This document shows positions 26,785 through 35,737 of a stretch of 64,000 nt of DNA, piece after piece. Both the position numbers and the translations under genes were made by a program. Positions within the stretch are counted from its first letter, which is position 1. Each line of letters starts with the position of its first letter. This DNA is from Alphaproteobacteria bacterium (GTDB lineage Bacteria; Pseudomonadota; Alphaproteobacteria; UBA8366; Aestuariispiraceae). The notes under the pieces were generated by a model. The model was given only the letters and a program-made list of their open reading frames with translations. It ran no database searches and was not told the origin of the DNA. Where the stretch lies: positions 1 through 64,000 of the forward strand of contig JASJDC010000003.1 in assembly GCA_030065235.1 (NCBI GenBank). The letters run 5' to 3'.

Positions 26785-28194
26785 ATGACCGACAGTATCG
26801 TTGAAACGCCCCAGGGCGCCCCGGGCCGCAATTACGATATAGACGCGTTGCGGGCGATGGACGCGGCGCACCACCTGCATCCCTTCACCGACACCAAGAA
26901 GCTGAGTGAAGAAGGCGGCAGCCGGATCATCACCCGCGCCGAGGGTTGCTGGCTGTGGGACGGCGATGGCGCGCGCATCCTCGATGGGATGGCGGGCCTG
27001 TGGTGCGTGAATGTCGGCTATGGCCGCGCCGAACTGGCCGAGGCCGCGCGGCGCCAGATGCTGGAACTGCCCTATTACAACACCTTCTTCAAAACCGCCT
27101 CGCCGCCGGGCATCGAACTGGCGACCAAGATCAGCGACCTGCTCGGGCCGCGTTTCGAGCATGTGTTTTTCTCGAACTCCGGGTCAGAGGCGAATGACAC
27201 CGCCCTGCGCCTGGTCCGCCATTTCTGGAACCTGCAAGGCAAGCCCAAGAAGAAGCATATCATCAGCCGCTGGAACGCCTACCATGGCTCAACCGTCGCC
27301 GGCGCCAGCCTGGGCGGCATGAAGCCAATGCACAAACAGGCCGACCTGCCGATCCCGGGCGTCAGCCACATCATGCAGCCCTATTGGTTCGAACAGGCGC
27401 ATCCCGGCGAGGACCCCACTGACTTCGGGAAACGCGCCGCTCAGGCGTTGGAGGAGCGGATCCTGGAATTGGGGCCGGAGACCGTCGCCGCCTTCATCGG
27501 CGAGCCGGTCCAAGGCGCGGGCGGTGTGATCATTCCGCCCGAGGGCTATTGGGCCGAGATCCAGGCGATCTGCAAACGCCACGACATCCTGTTGATCGCC
27601 GATGAGGTGATTTGCGGCTTCGGCCGGACCGGCTCCTGGTTTGGTCATCAGACGCTGGGAATTGAGCCGGACCTGATCCCGATGGCGAAGGGCCTGTCGT
27701 CCGGCTATTTGCCGATCTCCGCCCTGGCGGTCGGCGGCCGCGTCGCCGAGACCCTGATCGACGAAGGCGGCGAGTTCTATCACGGCTATACCTATTCCGG
27801 GCATCCCGCCGCCTGCGCGGTCGCCTTGGCGAATATCGATATCATTGAACGGGAAAGGCTGGTCGAGCGGGTGCGCGACGATGTCGGACCGTATCTGGCC
27901 GAACGTCTGCAGGGTCTGGCCGATCACCCGATCGTCGGCGAGGTTCGGTCATTGGGGCTGTTGGGCGCGGTGGAGATTTGCGCCGACAAAGAGAGCCGCG
28001 CCCGGTTCCCTGGCGACGGCCGCGCCGGAACCCTGTGCCGCGACCATATTTTCAAGCGCAACGTCATTGCGCGCGCCTGCGGCGACGCCATGGTCATGTC
28101 GCCGCCCCTGATCGTCAGCCACGACGAAATCGACATCCTGATCGAGGGCCTGCGCGCCGCGCTGGACGCGACGGCTCGTGATCTTCTGACATAG
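26785..28194 (+). CDS. spuC: Class III aminotransferase (putrescine/omega-amino acid type)
   Basis: 469-residue PLP enzyme of aminotransferase class III. Key segments: WCVNVGYGRAELAEAA, FFSNSGSEANDTALRL (PLP phosphate contact), ADEVICGFGRTGSWFG (Asp for the PLP ring N), and MAKGLSSGYLPISA with the Schiff-base Lys. It starts 27 bp after the ligase. SpuC/YgjG-like activity on putrescine with pyruvate or 2-oxoglutarate is the best reading from context; beta-alanine:pyruvate transaminases look similar. Confidence 0.9.
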   Translation: MTDSIVETPQGAPGRNYDIDALRAMDAAHHLHPFTDTKKLSEEGGSRIITRAEGCWLWDGDGARILDGMAGLWCVNVGYGRAELAEAARRQMLELPYYNTFFKTASPPGIELATKISDLLGPRFEHVFFSNSGSEANDTALRLVRHFWNLQGKPKKKHIISRWNAYHGSTVAGASLGGMKPMHKQADLPIPGVSHIMQPYWFEQAHPGEDPTDFGKRAAQALEERILELGPETVAAFIGEPVQGAGGVIIPPEGYWAEIQAICKRHDILLIADEVICGFGRTGSWFGHQTLGIEPDLIPMAKGLSSGYLPISALAVGGRVAETLIDEGGEFYHGYTYSGHPAACAVALANIDIIERERLVERVRDDVGPYLAERLQGLADHPIVGEVRSLGLLGAVEICADKESRARFPGDGRAGTLCRDHIFKRNVIARACGDAMVMSPPLIVSHDEIDILIEGLRAALDATARDLLT

Positions 28195-28204
28195 GGAGGC
28201 CGGC

Positions 28205-28585
28205 TTGGAACGGAGGCTGATCGGTTCGGGCTATGCGTCCGAGCAGGAATACGGCTATTCCCGCGCGGTGCGGGTCGGGCCGATGATCGCTGTTTCCGGC
28301 ACGACAGCGCGGGGCGAAGCCCTGGCGCTGGACGCCTATGGCCAGGGCAAAGCGGCGCTGGCGCTGATTGAGGCCGCCTTGCAGGAGGCGGGCGCCGAGC
28401 TTCGCCACGTCGTCCGCACCGTCGCCTATGTCACCGATTTCGAGCAATTGGATGGGGTCTCGCGCGCGCATGCTGAGGCTTTCGCCGATATCCGTCCCGC
28501 CAGCACGGTGGTGCAGGTCGTCTCGCTCTCCCCGCCGAGCGCCATTGTCGAGTTCGAGGTCACCGCCTTTCTTCACGATGATTGA
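28205..28585 (+). CDS. RidA-family protein
   Basis: 126 residues of the YjgF/YER057c/UK114 fold. RidA proteins hydrolyse reactive enamine/imine intermediates released by PLP enzymes. A TTG start at 28205 follows AGGGAGGCCGGC at good distance. It has the family's ISGT-like motif (AVSGTTAR) and the C-terminal ASTVVQVVSLSPPSAIVEFEVTAF, but the usual catalytic Arg context reads VRTVAYVTDFEQL. Placed straight after an aminotransferase, it probably clears imines made there or by the oxidases of the pathway. Confidence 0.87.
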   Translation: MERRLIGSGYASEQEYGYSRAVRVGPMIAVSGTTARGEALALDAYGQGKAALALIEAALQEAGAELRHVVRTVAYVTDFEQLDGVSRAHAEAFADIRPASTVVQVVSLSPPSAIVEFEVTAFLHDD

Positions 28586-28675
28586 CGGGCGCCGGATAAG
28601 ATGGCCTGATTTTGTTTGGAGGCTCGCCCGTTCGTCTTTGCAGGAAGAGGACGGCGTTTGAACAGGAGGCACAGA

Positions 28676-29764
28676 ATGAAATCGCGCAGCGCACGGTCAC
28701 TCACGCGTCGCCAGGCTTTGAAAACGGGGATCGCCGGGCTGGGCGCGGTCGCCGCCGGAATCAGTTTCGGCCGGTCGGCCCATGCGGCGGAGGACCCCGA
28801 GCTCAATTTCTACAATTGGGATACTTATATCGGCGAGACGACGCTGGACGATTTCAAGGGCGTCAGCGGCATCGAGGTGAATATGTCGCTGTTCGCCGAC
28901 AATGACGAACTTTTTGCGAAGCTGAAGGAAGGCAATCCGGGCTTCGATCTGATCGTGCCCACCAACGATTTCGTCGAACGCATGGCTCAGGCTGAGATGA
29001 TCGTGCCGCTCGATCATTCGAAGATCCCGAATTTTGAGAAGAATATCTCTTCGCTGTTTAAGGACCCGGCCTTCGATCCGGGGCGCAAATTCTCGATGCC
29101 CTATATGTGGGGCACGATGGGGATCGGCTATCGCAAGAGTCGCGTGAAAGAACCGATCACGAGCTGGAAGACGATGTTCGATTCGGACGAGTATTCTGGC
29201 CGCATCTCTTGGTTGTCGGAAAGCCGGACCATGCTGGGCATCGCCGGCATGTATATGGGGCATGGCATGAACGCCGTGGATCCGGTCCTGGTCAACAGCG
29301 CCGCTGATATGCTGATCGCGCAGAAGCCGCATGTCCGGGTGATCGCCGAGGATAACGGTCAGGACCTGTTGCTCTCGGGCGAGGTCGATCTGGCCATCGA
29401 ATGGAATGGCGACATCCTGCAGGTGATGGAGGAGGATGACGATATCGGCTATGTCATCCCGCAGGAAGGCTCGCTGGTCTGGGAAGATACGTTGTGCATT
29501 CCGAAAGACGCGCCGCATCCGCTGAACGCGCACGCGTTTATCAATTATATCCTGGAGCCGGAAGCGGGCGCCAAGATCGCCGAGTTTATCTTCTACGCGT
29601 CGCCCAATACGGCGGCGCGCGCGCTGTTGGGCGATGATTACAACAAGAACCCGGCGATTTTCCCGCCGGACGAGATCATCGCGAAATGCGAACCGTCTAT
29701 CTATCTGGGCGAGGATCTGCAACGCGCCTATGAGGAGGCCTGGACCCGGATGCAGGCGGCGTAG
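28676..29764 (+). CDS. Polyamine ABC transporter substrate-binding protein (PotD/PotF type)
   Basis: 362-residue periplasmic binding protein. The ATG at 28676 follows CAGGAGG. The N-terminus is a Tat-type signal (TRRQALKTGIAGLGAVAAG, cleavage after AHA). The mature part opens with ELNFYNWDTYIGETTLDDF, the usual PotD/PotF beginning, and continues with VDLAIEWNGDILQV and FINYILEPE. It should bind putrescine or spermidine in the periplasm and hand it to the two permeases encoded next. Confidence 0.93.
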   Translation: MKSRSARSLTRRQALKTGIAGLGAVAAGISFGRSAHAAEDPELNFYNWDTYIGETTLDDFKGVSGIEVNMSLFADNDELFAKLKEGNPGFDLIVPTNDFVERMAQAEMIVPLDHSKIPNFEKNISSLFKDPAFDPGRKFSMPYMWGTMGIGYRKSRVKEPITSWKTMFDSDEYSGRISWLSESRTMLGIAGMYMGHGMNAVDPVLVNSAADMLIAQKPHVRVIAEDNGQDLLLSGEVDLAIEWNGDILQVMEEDDDIGYVIPQEGSLVWEDTLCIPKDAPHPLNAHAFINYILEPEAGAKIAEFIFYASPNTAARALLGDDYNKNPAIFPPDEIIAKCEPSIYLGEDLQRAYEEAWTRMQAA

Positions 29765-29812
29765 GGCCGGGCTGAAGGCGGCGCGGCCGCTAATCCCGGC
29801 GGGGGGCGCGGG

Positions 29813-30739
29813 ATGGAATCTTGGCGGTCGACGCCGCGTGTCTTTTGGGCCGTCTTTTCGGCCCCCAGCTTTTGGCTGGTCGCCTTTTTCCTGATCCCGC
29901 TGTCGCTGATCTGGGCCTACAGTTTCGGCGAGAAGACCGGGATCATCGACATCGCGGTCACAGGCACGCTGGACAACTACATCCGGGCGTTCGAGCCGGT
30001 TTATCTGCAGATCTTCACCAAGTCTCTTTGGATCGCGACGCTATCGACGCTGATATGCCTCGCCGTCGGCCTGCCGGTCGCCTTGACCATCGTCTACGCC
30101 CCGCCCAAGGCGAAACCCTGGCTGCTCTTGTTGGTGATCCTGCCCTTTTGGACCAACCTGCTGATCCGAACCTACGCGCTGATCGCGGTCTTGCGCACCC
30201 GCGGCTATGTGAATTTCGGCCTTGAGTGGCTGTACGATCAGGCGAGTTGGCTATTCCAGATCGTCGGGTTGGGCGGGCTCGGCGCGGCGATCCTGGGCGA
30301 GCGGTTCGAGCCTGTGGAAATCCTTTACAACAACGGCGCGGTCCTGATCGGGCTGGTTTATGTGCATCTGCCGTTCATGGTGTTGCCGCTCTACGCCGCC
30401 TTGGAACGGCTCGACCGCAGCTATCTCGAGGCGAGCCTCGATCTCGGCGCCGGACAGTTTCAGACCTTTTGGCGTGTGATCGTTCCGTTGGCCATGCCGG
30501 GGATTGTCTCAGGCCTGATCATCACCTTCATCCCGACCCTGGGCTCGTTCCTGACGCCGGACCTGTTGGGCGGGCCGGACAGCACCATGATCGCCAATAT
30601 CATCGAGCGTCAGTTCAAATCCGCGAATGACTGGCCCTTCGGGTCGGCGCTCAGCTTCATGCTGATGTATCTGACCTTCGGCGCGCTGGCGCTGCGCGCG
30701 TTCCTCGGCCGCGGACGGTCGAGCGGTCTGGAGGCGTGA
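29813..30739 (+). CDS. Polyamine ABC transporter permease (PotB/PotH type)
   Basis: 308 residues with about six membrane helices. The EAA loop that contacts the ATPase reads LEASLDLGAGQFQTFWRVIVPLAMPGI (about 205-231). The N-terminal SFWLVAFFLIPLSLIWAYSF is the first helix. It starts 49 bp after the binding protein and ends 5 bp before the second permease, so expression is coupled. Confidence 0.93.
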   Translation: MESWRSTPRVFWAVFSAPSFWLVAFFLIPLSLIWAYSFGEKTGIIDIAVTGTLDNYIRAFEPVYLQIFTKSLWIATLSTLICLAVGLPVALTIVYAPPKAKPWLLLLVILPFWTNLLIRTYALIAVLRTRGYVNFGLEWLYDQASWLFQIVGLGGLGAAILGERFEPVEILYNNGAVLIGLVYVHLPFMVLPLYAALERLDRSYLEASLDLGAGQFQTFWRVIVPLAMPGIVSGLIITFIPTLGSFLTPDLLGGPDSTMIANIIERQFKSANDWPFGSALSFMLMYLTFGALALRAFLGRGRSSGLEA

Positions 30740-30743
30740 GACG

Positions 30744-31595
30744 ATGATCGCCGCCTATCGCCGCTGGAAACGTCTGCACCCGGCCGGTCCGTTGGACTAC
30801 ACGCGCAAATGGCCGATGCAACTGACCCTCGCGGCGACCTTCATCTTCCTCTACGCGCCGATCCTGATCCTGATCCTGTTCAGCTTCAATGACAGCCGCC
30901 GCAACATCGTTTGGCGCGGCTTCACCACGAAATATTACGAGAAGGCCTTGGGTAATGAGAGCCTGATCGAAGCTTTCGTCAATTCGCTGACCATCGCCTT
31001 CGTCTCAACCATCGTCTCAACGATCCTGGGCGCGATGGTGGCGATCCTGCTCTGGCGCTTCCGCTTTCCCGGCAAGGCGGGCTATGAGGGCGGCATGGCC
31101 TTGCCGATTGTGATCCCGGAGATTTGCCTCGGCGTCGCGATGCTGGCCTTCTTCGCCCGGATCGGCTGGCCGACCGACCTGCCCTGGCCGCTTAATCTGG
31201 GGAATATCATCATCGCCCATATCTCCTTTTCCTTCCCCTTCGCCGCCGTCGTGATCCGGGCGCGGCTGGCCGGGTTCAACCGGGAGTTGGAGGAAGCGGC
31301 GCGCGATCTCGGCGCGTCCGAATGGGAGACCTATCGCGATGTCGTGTTGCCCTATTTGAAGCCGGGCCTGGTCGCCGGCGCGCTGCTGGCCTTCACCCTG
31401 TCGCTCGATGATTTTGTCATCACCTTCTTTACCTCCGGGCCGGATACGGTGACCTTTCCGGTAAAGGTCTATTCGATGGTCCGATTCTCGGTGACGCCAG
31501 AGGTCAACGCCGCTTCCACCGTGCTGATCGTCATAACGCTGTTCCTGACCGCCATCGCCATGCGGGTGCAGAATCGGAGCGCCAAGCGTGACTGA
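30744..31595 (+). CDS. Polyamine ABC transporter permease (PotC/PotI type)
   Basis: 283 residues, six predicted helices. Its first helix contains FIFLYAPILILILFSFNDS, a very typical PotC/PotI sequence, and the EAA motif is LEEAARDLGASEWETYRDVVLPYLKPG. FTLSLDDFVITFFTSGP near residue 215 is another family hallmark. It overlaps the following ATPase gene by 8 bp. It pairs with the permease upstream to form the membrane channel. Confidence 0.94.
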   Translation: MIAAYRRWKRLHPAGPLDYTRKWPMQLTLAATFIFLYAPILILILFSFNDSRRNIVWRGFTTKYYEKALGNESLIEAFVNSLTIAFVSTIVSTILGAMVAILLWRFRFPGKAGYEGGMALPIVIPEICLGVAMLAFFARIGWPTDLPWPLNLGNIIIAHISFSFPFAAVVIRARLAGFNRELEEAARDLGASEWETYRDVVLPYLKPGLVAGALLAFTLSLDDFVITFFTSGPDTVTFPVKVYSMVRFSVTPEVNAASTVLIVITLFLTAIAMRVQNRSAKRD

Positions 31596-32664
31596 CGCCA
31601 TCATCGAGATCGCCGATATCAGCAAGGCGTTCCCAGGCGGCGTGCGCGCCGTCGACGCCGTCTCGCTGTCGATCCGGGAAGGCGAGTTCTTCGCGCTTCT
31701 GGGCCCCAGCGGCTGCGGCAAGACCACCTTGCTGCGCATGATCGCCGGGTTCGAAACGCCGACCGAGGGCGCCATTCGCATTGACGGCGTCGATATGGCG
31801 GGGACGGCGCCGAACCGGCGACCGGTCAATATGGTGTTCCAGTCCTACGCCGTCTTCCCGCATATGAGCGTCGCCGAGAATGTCGCCTACGGCCTGAAAA
31901 TGGACGGCGTCGCCAAGCCGGAAATGGCGCGCCGGGTCGAGGACGCTCTGGCGCTGGTGCGCTTGGACGGGTTCGACGGCCGCAAACCCGACCAGCTCTC
32001 GGGCGGTCAGCGACAGCGGGTCGCCTTGGCGCGGGCGTTGGTGAAGCGGCCGCGGGTGCTGTTGCTGGACGAGCCGCTTTCGGCGCTCGACGCCAAGCTG
32101 CGAGAGGCGATGCAATTGGAACTCGTAAATCTACAAAAATCGGTTGGGATCACCTTTGTGGTCGTCACCCATGATCAGGACGAGGCGTTGAGCATGGCCG
32201 ACCGGATCGCCGTGATGGAGACCGGCCAGGTCCGGCAATTGGCGCCGCCGGCCGAGCTCTACGAACATCCCAACAGCCGGTTCGTCGCCGAGTTCATCGG
32301 CAAGATGAACGTGATCGAGGCGACGGCGTCGGACGGGGTCTTGACCGGGCCGGGTCTCGGCGTCATCGCCCGCGCGCCGGACCTCGGCGACGGGCCGGCC
32401 TCGGTCGCGTTGCGCCCGGAGAAAATCCGCCTGAACATGGCGCCCACACCGGCGCTAGGGAAGGACGAGGCCGAGATCGAAGGAACGGTCACGACGGTTT
32501 CCTATCATGGCGCTGAAAGCCATATCTATGTCGATGCGGGCGAGGGGGTGCTGTTATCGGCGACGGTGCAAAACGCAGAGCGCGACGCCGCGCATCGCGT
32601 CAAACGCGGCGACAGGGCGCGCCTATGCTGGCGGCTCGCCGACGCGTTGGTCTTGAAGGAATAG
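31588..32664 (+). CDS. Polyamine ABC transporter ATP-binding protein (PotA/PotG type)
   Basis: 358 residues. Walker [11 protein letters not shown]-loop VFQSYAVFPHM, signature LSGGQRQRVALARAL, Walker B VLLLDEPLSALD and switch His in VVVTHDQDEAL, in that order. The C-terminal TOBE domain (about 280-358) is the regulatory part of PotA-like ATPases. The GTG start overlaps the permease end. It energises import of the amine used by the enzymes of this operon. Confidence 0.95.
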   Translation: MTDAIIEIADISKAFPGGVRAVDAVSLSIREGEFFALLGPSGCGKTTLLRMIAGFETPTEGAIRIDGVDMAGTAPNRRPVNMVFQSYAVFPHMSVAENVAYGLKMDGVAKPEMARRVEDALALVRLDGFDGRKPDQLSGGQRQRVALARALVKRPRVLLLDEPLSALDAKLREAMQLELVNLQKSVGITFVVVTHDQDEALSMADRIAVMETGQVRQLAPPAELYEHPNSRFVAEFIGKMNVIEATASDGVLTGPGLGVIARAPDLGDGPASVALRPEKIRLNMAPTPALGKDEAEIEGTVTTVSYHGAESHIYVDAGEGVLLSATVQNAERDAAHRVKRGDRARLCWRLADALVLKE

Positions 32665-32668
32665 GACG

Positions 32669-33622
32669 ATGCCAAGCGATCAAACAACGCCGGGCGATCA
32701 GGCCTTTCGCGCCACAGCGTTAAAGGGGCGTCAGCCTGAGGCGACTTTCGCCGGCGCGCTCAGCTTCCTGCGCCGGAAATACACGCGGGATCTAACCGGC
32801 GCCGACATCGCCGTCACCGGCATCCCGTTCGATCAGGCGACGACGTTTCGGCCCGGCGCAAGGCTCGGGCCGGCCGCGATCCGCGCCGCGTCGGTCCAAT
32901 TGGCGGAGCTTCCCGCCTTTCCCTGGGGCTTCGACCCGCTCGAGCGCCTCGCCGTGGTGGATTATGGCGACTGCTTTCTCGATATCGGCCACCCGCAGCG
33001 CGTTCCGGCGGCGGTGAAGGCGCATAGCGCGGAAATCCTGGCGGCTGGCGTCAAACCCCTCTCTTTCGGCGGCGATCATTTCGTCTCTTATCCGATCCTG
33101 GAGGCGGTGGCCGAGCGTCACGGGCCGGTCGCGCTGGTGCATTTCGACGCCCATCCCGATACCTGGGACGATGATGGCGAGCCGCTCAATCACGGCACCA
33201 TGTTTACCCGCGCGGTCAATCGCGGTCTGATCGATCCGGCCCGCTCGATCCAGATCGGCATCCGCACCATCACCGACGACACGCGCGGGCTGGAAATCGT
33301 CGACGCGCCTTTCGTGCATGCGCGCGGGCCCGAGGCGGTGATCGACCGCGTCCTGGCGCGGGTCGGAACGAGCAAGGCCTACCTCACCTTCGATATCGAT
33401 TGCCTCGACCCGGCCTATGCGCCGGGTACGGGCACGCCGGTGGCGGGCGGCCTGTCGACGGCGCAAGCCTTGGCTATCCTGCGCGGGCTCGGCGCGATCG
33501 ATTGGGTCGGGATGGATGTGGTCGAAGTCTCGCCGCCCTTCGACCACGCCGAGATCACGGCCCTCGCAGCGGCCACCCTGGCCCATGACTGGATCTGCCT
33601 GGAAGCCGCCAAGCACGGTTGA
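32669..33622 (+). CDS. speB: Agmatinase-family ureohydrolase
   Basis: 317 residues of the arginase/agmatinase fold. The binuclear Mn2+ ligands are visible in SFGGDHFVSYP, HFDAHPDTWDD and TFDIDCLDPAYAPGTGTP. Five base pairs separate it from the ATPase gene. Agmatinase would convert agmatine to putrescine plus urea and feed the gamma-glutamyl route; guanidinobutyrase activity cannot be excluded. The N-terminal 20 residues are poorly conserved-looking and rich in Gln/Thr. Confidence 0.9.
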   Translation: MPSDQTTPGDQAFRATALKGRQPEATFAGALSFLRRKYTRDLTGADIAVTGIPFDQATTFRPGARLGPAAIRAASVQLAELPAFPWGFDPLERLAVVDYGDCFLDIGHPQRVPAAVKAHSAEILAAGVKPLSFGGDHFVSYPILEAVAERHGPVALVHFDAHPDTWDDDGEPLNHGTMFTRAVNRGLIDPARSIQIGIRTITDDTRGLEIVDAPFVHARGPEAVIDRVLARVGTSKAYLTFDIDCLDPAYAPGTGTPVAGGLSTAQALAILRGLGAIDWVGMDVVEVSPPFDHAEITALAAATLAHDWICLEAAKHG

Positions 33623-33632
33623 GACAAGGATG

Positions 33633-33662
33633 GTTCCTCCAAATACTGCGGTATGGAGGAAC
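33633..33662. promoter_or_regulatory. Inverted-repeat operator upstream of vapBC
   Basis: GTTCCTCCA (33633-33641) is the exact reverse complement of TGGAGGAAC (33654-33662), with an inner ATAC/GTAT pair. The element ends 4 bp before the vapB ATG and covers its GGAGGAA ribosome-binding region. VapB-VapC complexes repress by binding such repeats at their own promoter, so this is the probable autoregulatory operator. Confidence 0.7.
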
Positions 33663-33666
33663 TGGT

Positions 33667-33927
33667 ATGCCGCCGAATATCAAAGACGTTGAAACCCACG
33701 CCCTGGCCAAGAGATTAGCGACATTGCAAGGGCAAAGCATCGCCGCCGCCGTGAAGCAGGCGGTGAAGGCGGAGCTGTCCCGGATTGAGCGGCGCGATTT
33801 GGCGAAACGCGCCGCACGGCGGCAGGCGATAGAGGGCATTGTCCAAGAATGCGCGACCCTGCCGGTCCTGGATGACCGAAGCGCGGACGAGATCTTAGGC
33901 TATGACGACAAGGGCCTGCCCACGTGA
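33667..33927 (+). CDS. vapB: VapB-type antitoxin
   Basis: 86 residues starting MPPNIKDVETHALAKRLATLQGQS, the ribbon-helix-helix-like N-terminus of Rv0623-family antitoxins, with AVKQAVKAELSR as a DNA-contacting helix. The C-terminal RSADEILGYDDKGLPT is the usual toxin-binding tail of this subgroup. An open frame back to 33619 is ignored because it would cross the operator. The stop overlaps the vapC start as GTGA. Confidence 0.88.
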   Translation: MPPNIKDVETHALAKRLATLQGQSIAAAVKQAVKAELSRIERRDLAKRAARRQAIEGIVQECATLPVLDDRSADEILGYDDKGLPT

Positions 33928-34316
33928 TCGTCCTCGATAGTTCGGCGCTGATCGCAGTTTTCAGCGGCGAGCCGGAAGGCGAACGATTTCGTGAAATCTT
34001 GGTCGAATCCGATGAGACGGTGATTGGCGTCGCGACCCTATTGGAAACCCGGATGGTTATCGCAAGCCGATATGGCGAAGCCGGGGCGGCCGCGCTTCAT
34101 CGCCTGTTGGATGTCGCCGCGGTGAGTCAGGCGCCGCTGGGCCGGCGCCAGGGCGACTTAGCCTATCGCGCGTTCCTCGCTTTCGGACGCGGTTCCGGCC
34201 ATCCGGCGCGATTGAATTTCAGTGATTGCCTGTCCTACGCCTTGGCCAAGTCCTTGGAGGCCCCGCTCCTGTTCAAAGGCGACGATTTCCGCCGTACGGA
34301 TATTGCGGTCGCCTGA
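33924..34316 (+). CDS. vapC: VapC-type PIN-domain ribonuclease toxin
   Basis: 130 residues, GTG start. PIN-domain acidic residues are visible: Asp4 in VLDSSALIAVF, Glu in ATLLETRMVI, and the C-terminal NFSDCLSYALAKSLEAPLLFKGDDF with its acidic pair. VapC toxins are Mg2+-dependent endoribonucleases, often cutting tRNA or rRNA loops. All expected acidic residues are present, so the toxin appears intact. Confidence 0.9.
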   Translation: MIVLDSSALIAVFSGEPEGERFREILVESDETVIGVATLLETRMVIASRYGEAGAAALHRLLDVAAVSQAPLGRRQGDLAYRAFLAFGRGSGHPARLNFSDCLSYALAKSLEAPLLFKGDDFRRTDIAVA

Positions 34317-34331
34317 CCCTCGGCGCCCTGT

Positions 34332-34904
34332 TTAGGCCGCTTCGGTCCAGACTTCGGTGAAATCCTTGTGGTCTGGACGCGGTTTGACGGTTTGTTCGCT
34401 CTCCGGCGTGCCGAGATAGATGAAGCCGACAATCTCGTCCTTATCCATGAAGCCAAGCGCCGCCTTGACATGGTTGTCATGCGCCGGCCAGCCGCTGAGG
34501 ATGATCGCGCCATAGCCTATGGCGTGCGCAGCGGTCAGAATATTCTGCGCGGCGCAGGCGGCGGCGACCACCTGTTCGACGCGAGGCACTTTCGGGTGTT
34601 CCATCGTTTTCGCCACGACCGCGACGATCAGCGGCGAGCGCAGCGGCTTTGATCGGATCAGCGCCACCGCTTCATTGGTCGCCTCCGGATCGCGCTTTTT
34701 GAGGGCGTCGGCGAAGACATCGCCCAAGGCCTCGCGTGCGTCGCCATCGATGATGCGAAAGCGCCAGGGCCGGCAGGCGCCGTGATCCGGCGCGCTCATC
34801 GCCGCCTGCAGGATCGCCGCCAGGTCCTCCCCGCGTGGGGCGGGCTCCGTCAGCATCACGGCGCGCGTGGATTGACGGCTGGCGATGGCGTCGATGGCGT
34901 TCAT
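34332..34904 (-). CDS. Nitroreductase-family protein
   Basis: 190-residue FMN enzyme. It starts MNAIDAIASRQSTRAV, with the FMN-phosphate-binding Arg/Ser near the N-terminus, followed by ILQAAMSAPDHGACRPWRF. Later GAIILSGWPAHDNHVKAALGF and IVGFIYLGTPE match the YdjA-like branch of small nitroreductases. It probably acts as a soluble homodimer using NAD(P)H; the substrate is unknown. It is convergent with vapC at a 15-bp gap. Confidence 0.88.
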   Translation of the reverse strand: MNAIDAIASRQSTRAVMLTEPAPRGEDLAAILQAAMSAPDHGACRPWRFRIIDGDAREALGDVFADALKKRDPEATNEAVALIRSKPLRSPLIVAVVAKTMEHPKVPRVEQVVAAACAAQNILTAAHAIGYGAIILSGWPAHDNHVKAALGFMDKDEIVGFIYLGTPESEQTVKPRPDHKDFTEVWTEAA

Positions 34905-34990
34905 GAATAGGGTCCTCGGTTGTCTTGCAGCGTGGGTGATATACGGACGCCGCTACGATCTTTCCAGGGCCGCGCCCGACGAATCTCGCC

Positions 34991-35737
34991 TCAGGCCATG
35001 CCGGGCGGCGGGCCCTTTCGAAAGAAGAAGGGCGACAGGACGACGCCGGCCAGAAATCCACCCAGATGCGCCTGCCAGGCGATCTGGCCTTCGACGCCGA
35101 GCAACTCGCCAGGAATCACGCCGAACAGGACCGTGATGACCAGCCAGGTGAGGACGAAGAAGCGTGCGGTCCTTGGGTTGGCCAGCGGACCGGGCGGCGG
35201 CGCGCCGCCGAAACGGAAAAAACTGGTGATCGCTACCGCGCCGACCATAGCGGAGACCGCGCCGCTGGCGCCGATCAGCGGGCCGACCGACTGCGGGTCG
35301 GTAAGATGATAGCCGAGCGCGCCGGCGACCGCCCCCAGCGCATAGAACACCAGAAACCCTTTCGGCGTCATACGGCGCGCAATCACGCTGCCGAAAGCGA
35401 GCAGAAAAGCCATATTGACGAAAAGATGCAGCAGATTGGCGTGCAGCAGCGCGTAGCCGACCGGTGATAGGATCGTCGCCCAGAGATCGTAGTCCAGCCC
35501 GCCGGGCGTTGTGTAGCGCGCCGGGATATAGGCGAGCTTCAGGACGATCCAGCCGTCGGCGCGCATGGAGAGCAATTGCCGCAGGACGTGCATCGCGATT
35601 GTCACGTAAAGGATCCAGCGTATGACGCCGGGCGCGTTCAGCAGCGGCTGGCCAGGCGCCCCGCCGAAGCGCCCGCCGAATCCGCCGAATCGGCCTGGGC
35701 CGCCGCCTTCGATCTCCCGTCGCAATGCAATTGTCAT
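34991..35737 (-). CDS. Rhomboid-family intramembrane serine protease
   Basis: 248 residues with about six membrane helices. The catalytic dyad is Ser158 in LIGASGAVSAMVG and His224 in WQAHLGGFLAG. The first-loop and helix-2 motif HANLLHLFVNMAFLLAFG (about 99-116) carries the conserved His/Asn. The start MTIALRREIEGGG at 35737 is chosen; the frame is open to 35833 but the extension is Arg-rich and unlike the family. A Gly/Arg/Phe-rich cytoplasmic N-terminus (GRFGGFGGRFGG) is unusual. Targets are unknown. Confidence 0.9.
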   Translation of the reverse strand: MTIALRREIEGGGPGRFGGFGGRFGGAPGQPLLNAPGVIRWILYVTIAMHVLRQLLSMRADGWIVLKLAYIPARYTTPGGLDYDLWATILSPVGYALLHANLLHLFVNMAFLLAFGSVIARRMTPKGFLVFYALGAVAGALGYHLTDPQSVGPLIGASGAVSAMVGAVAITSFFRFGGAPPPGPLANPRTARFFVLTWLVITVLFGVIPGELLGVEGQIAWQAHLGGFLAGVVLSPFFFRKGPPPGMA

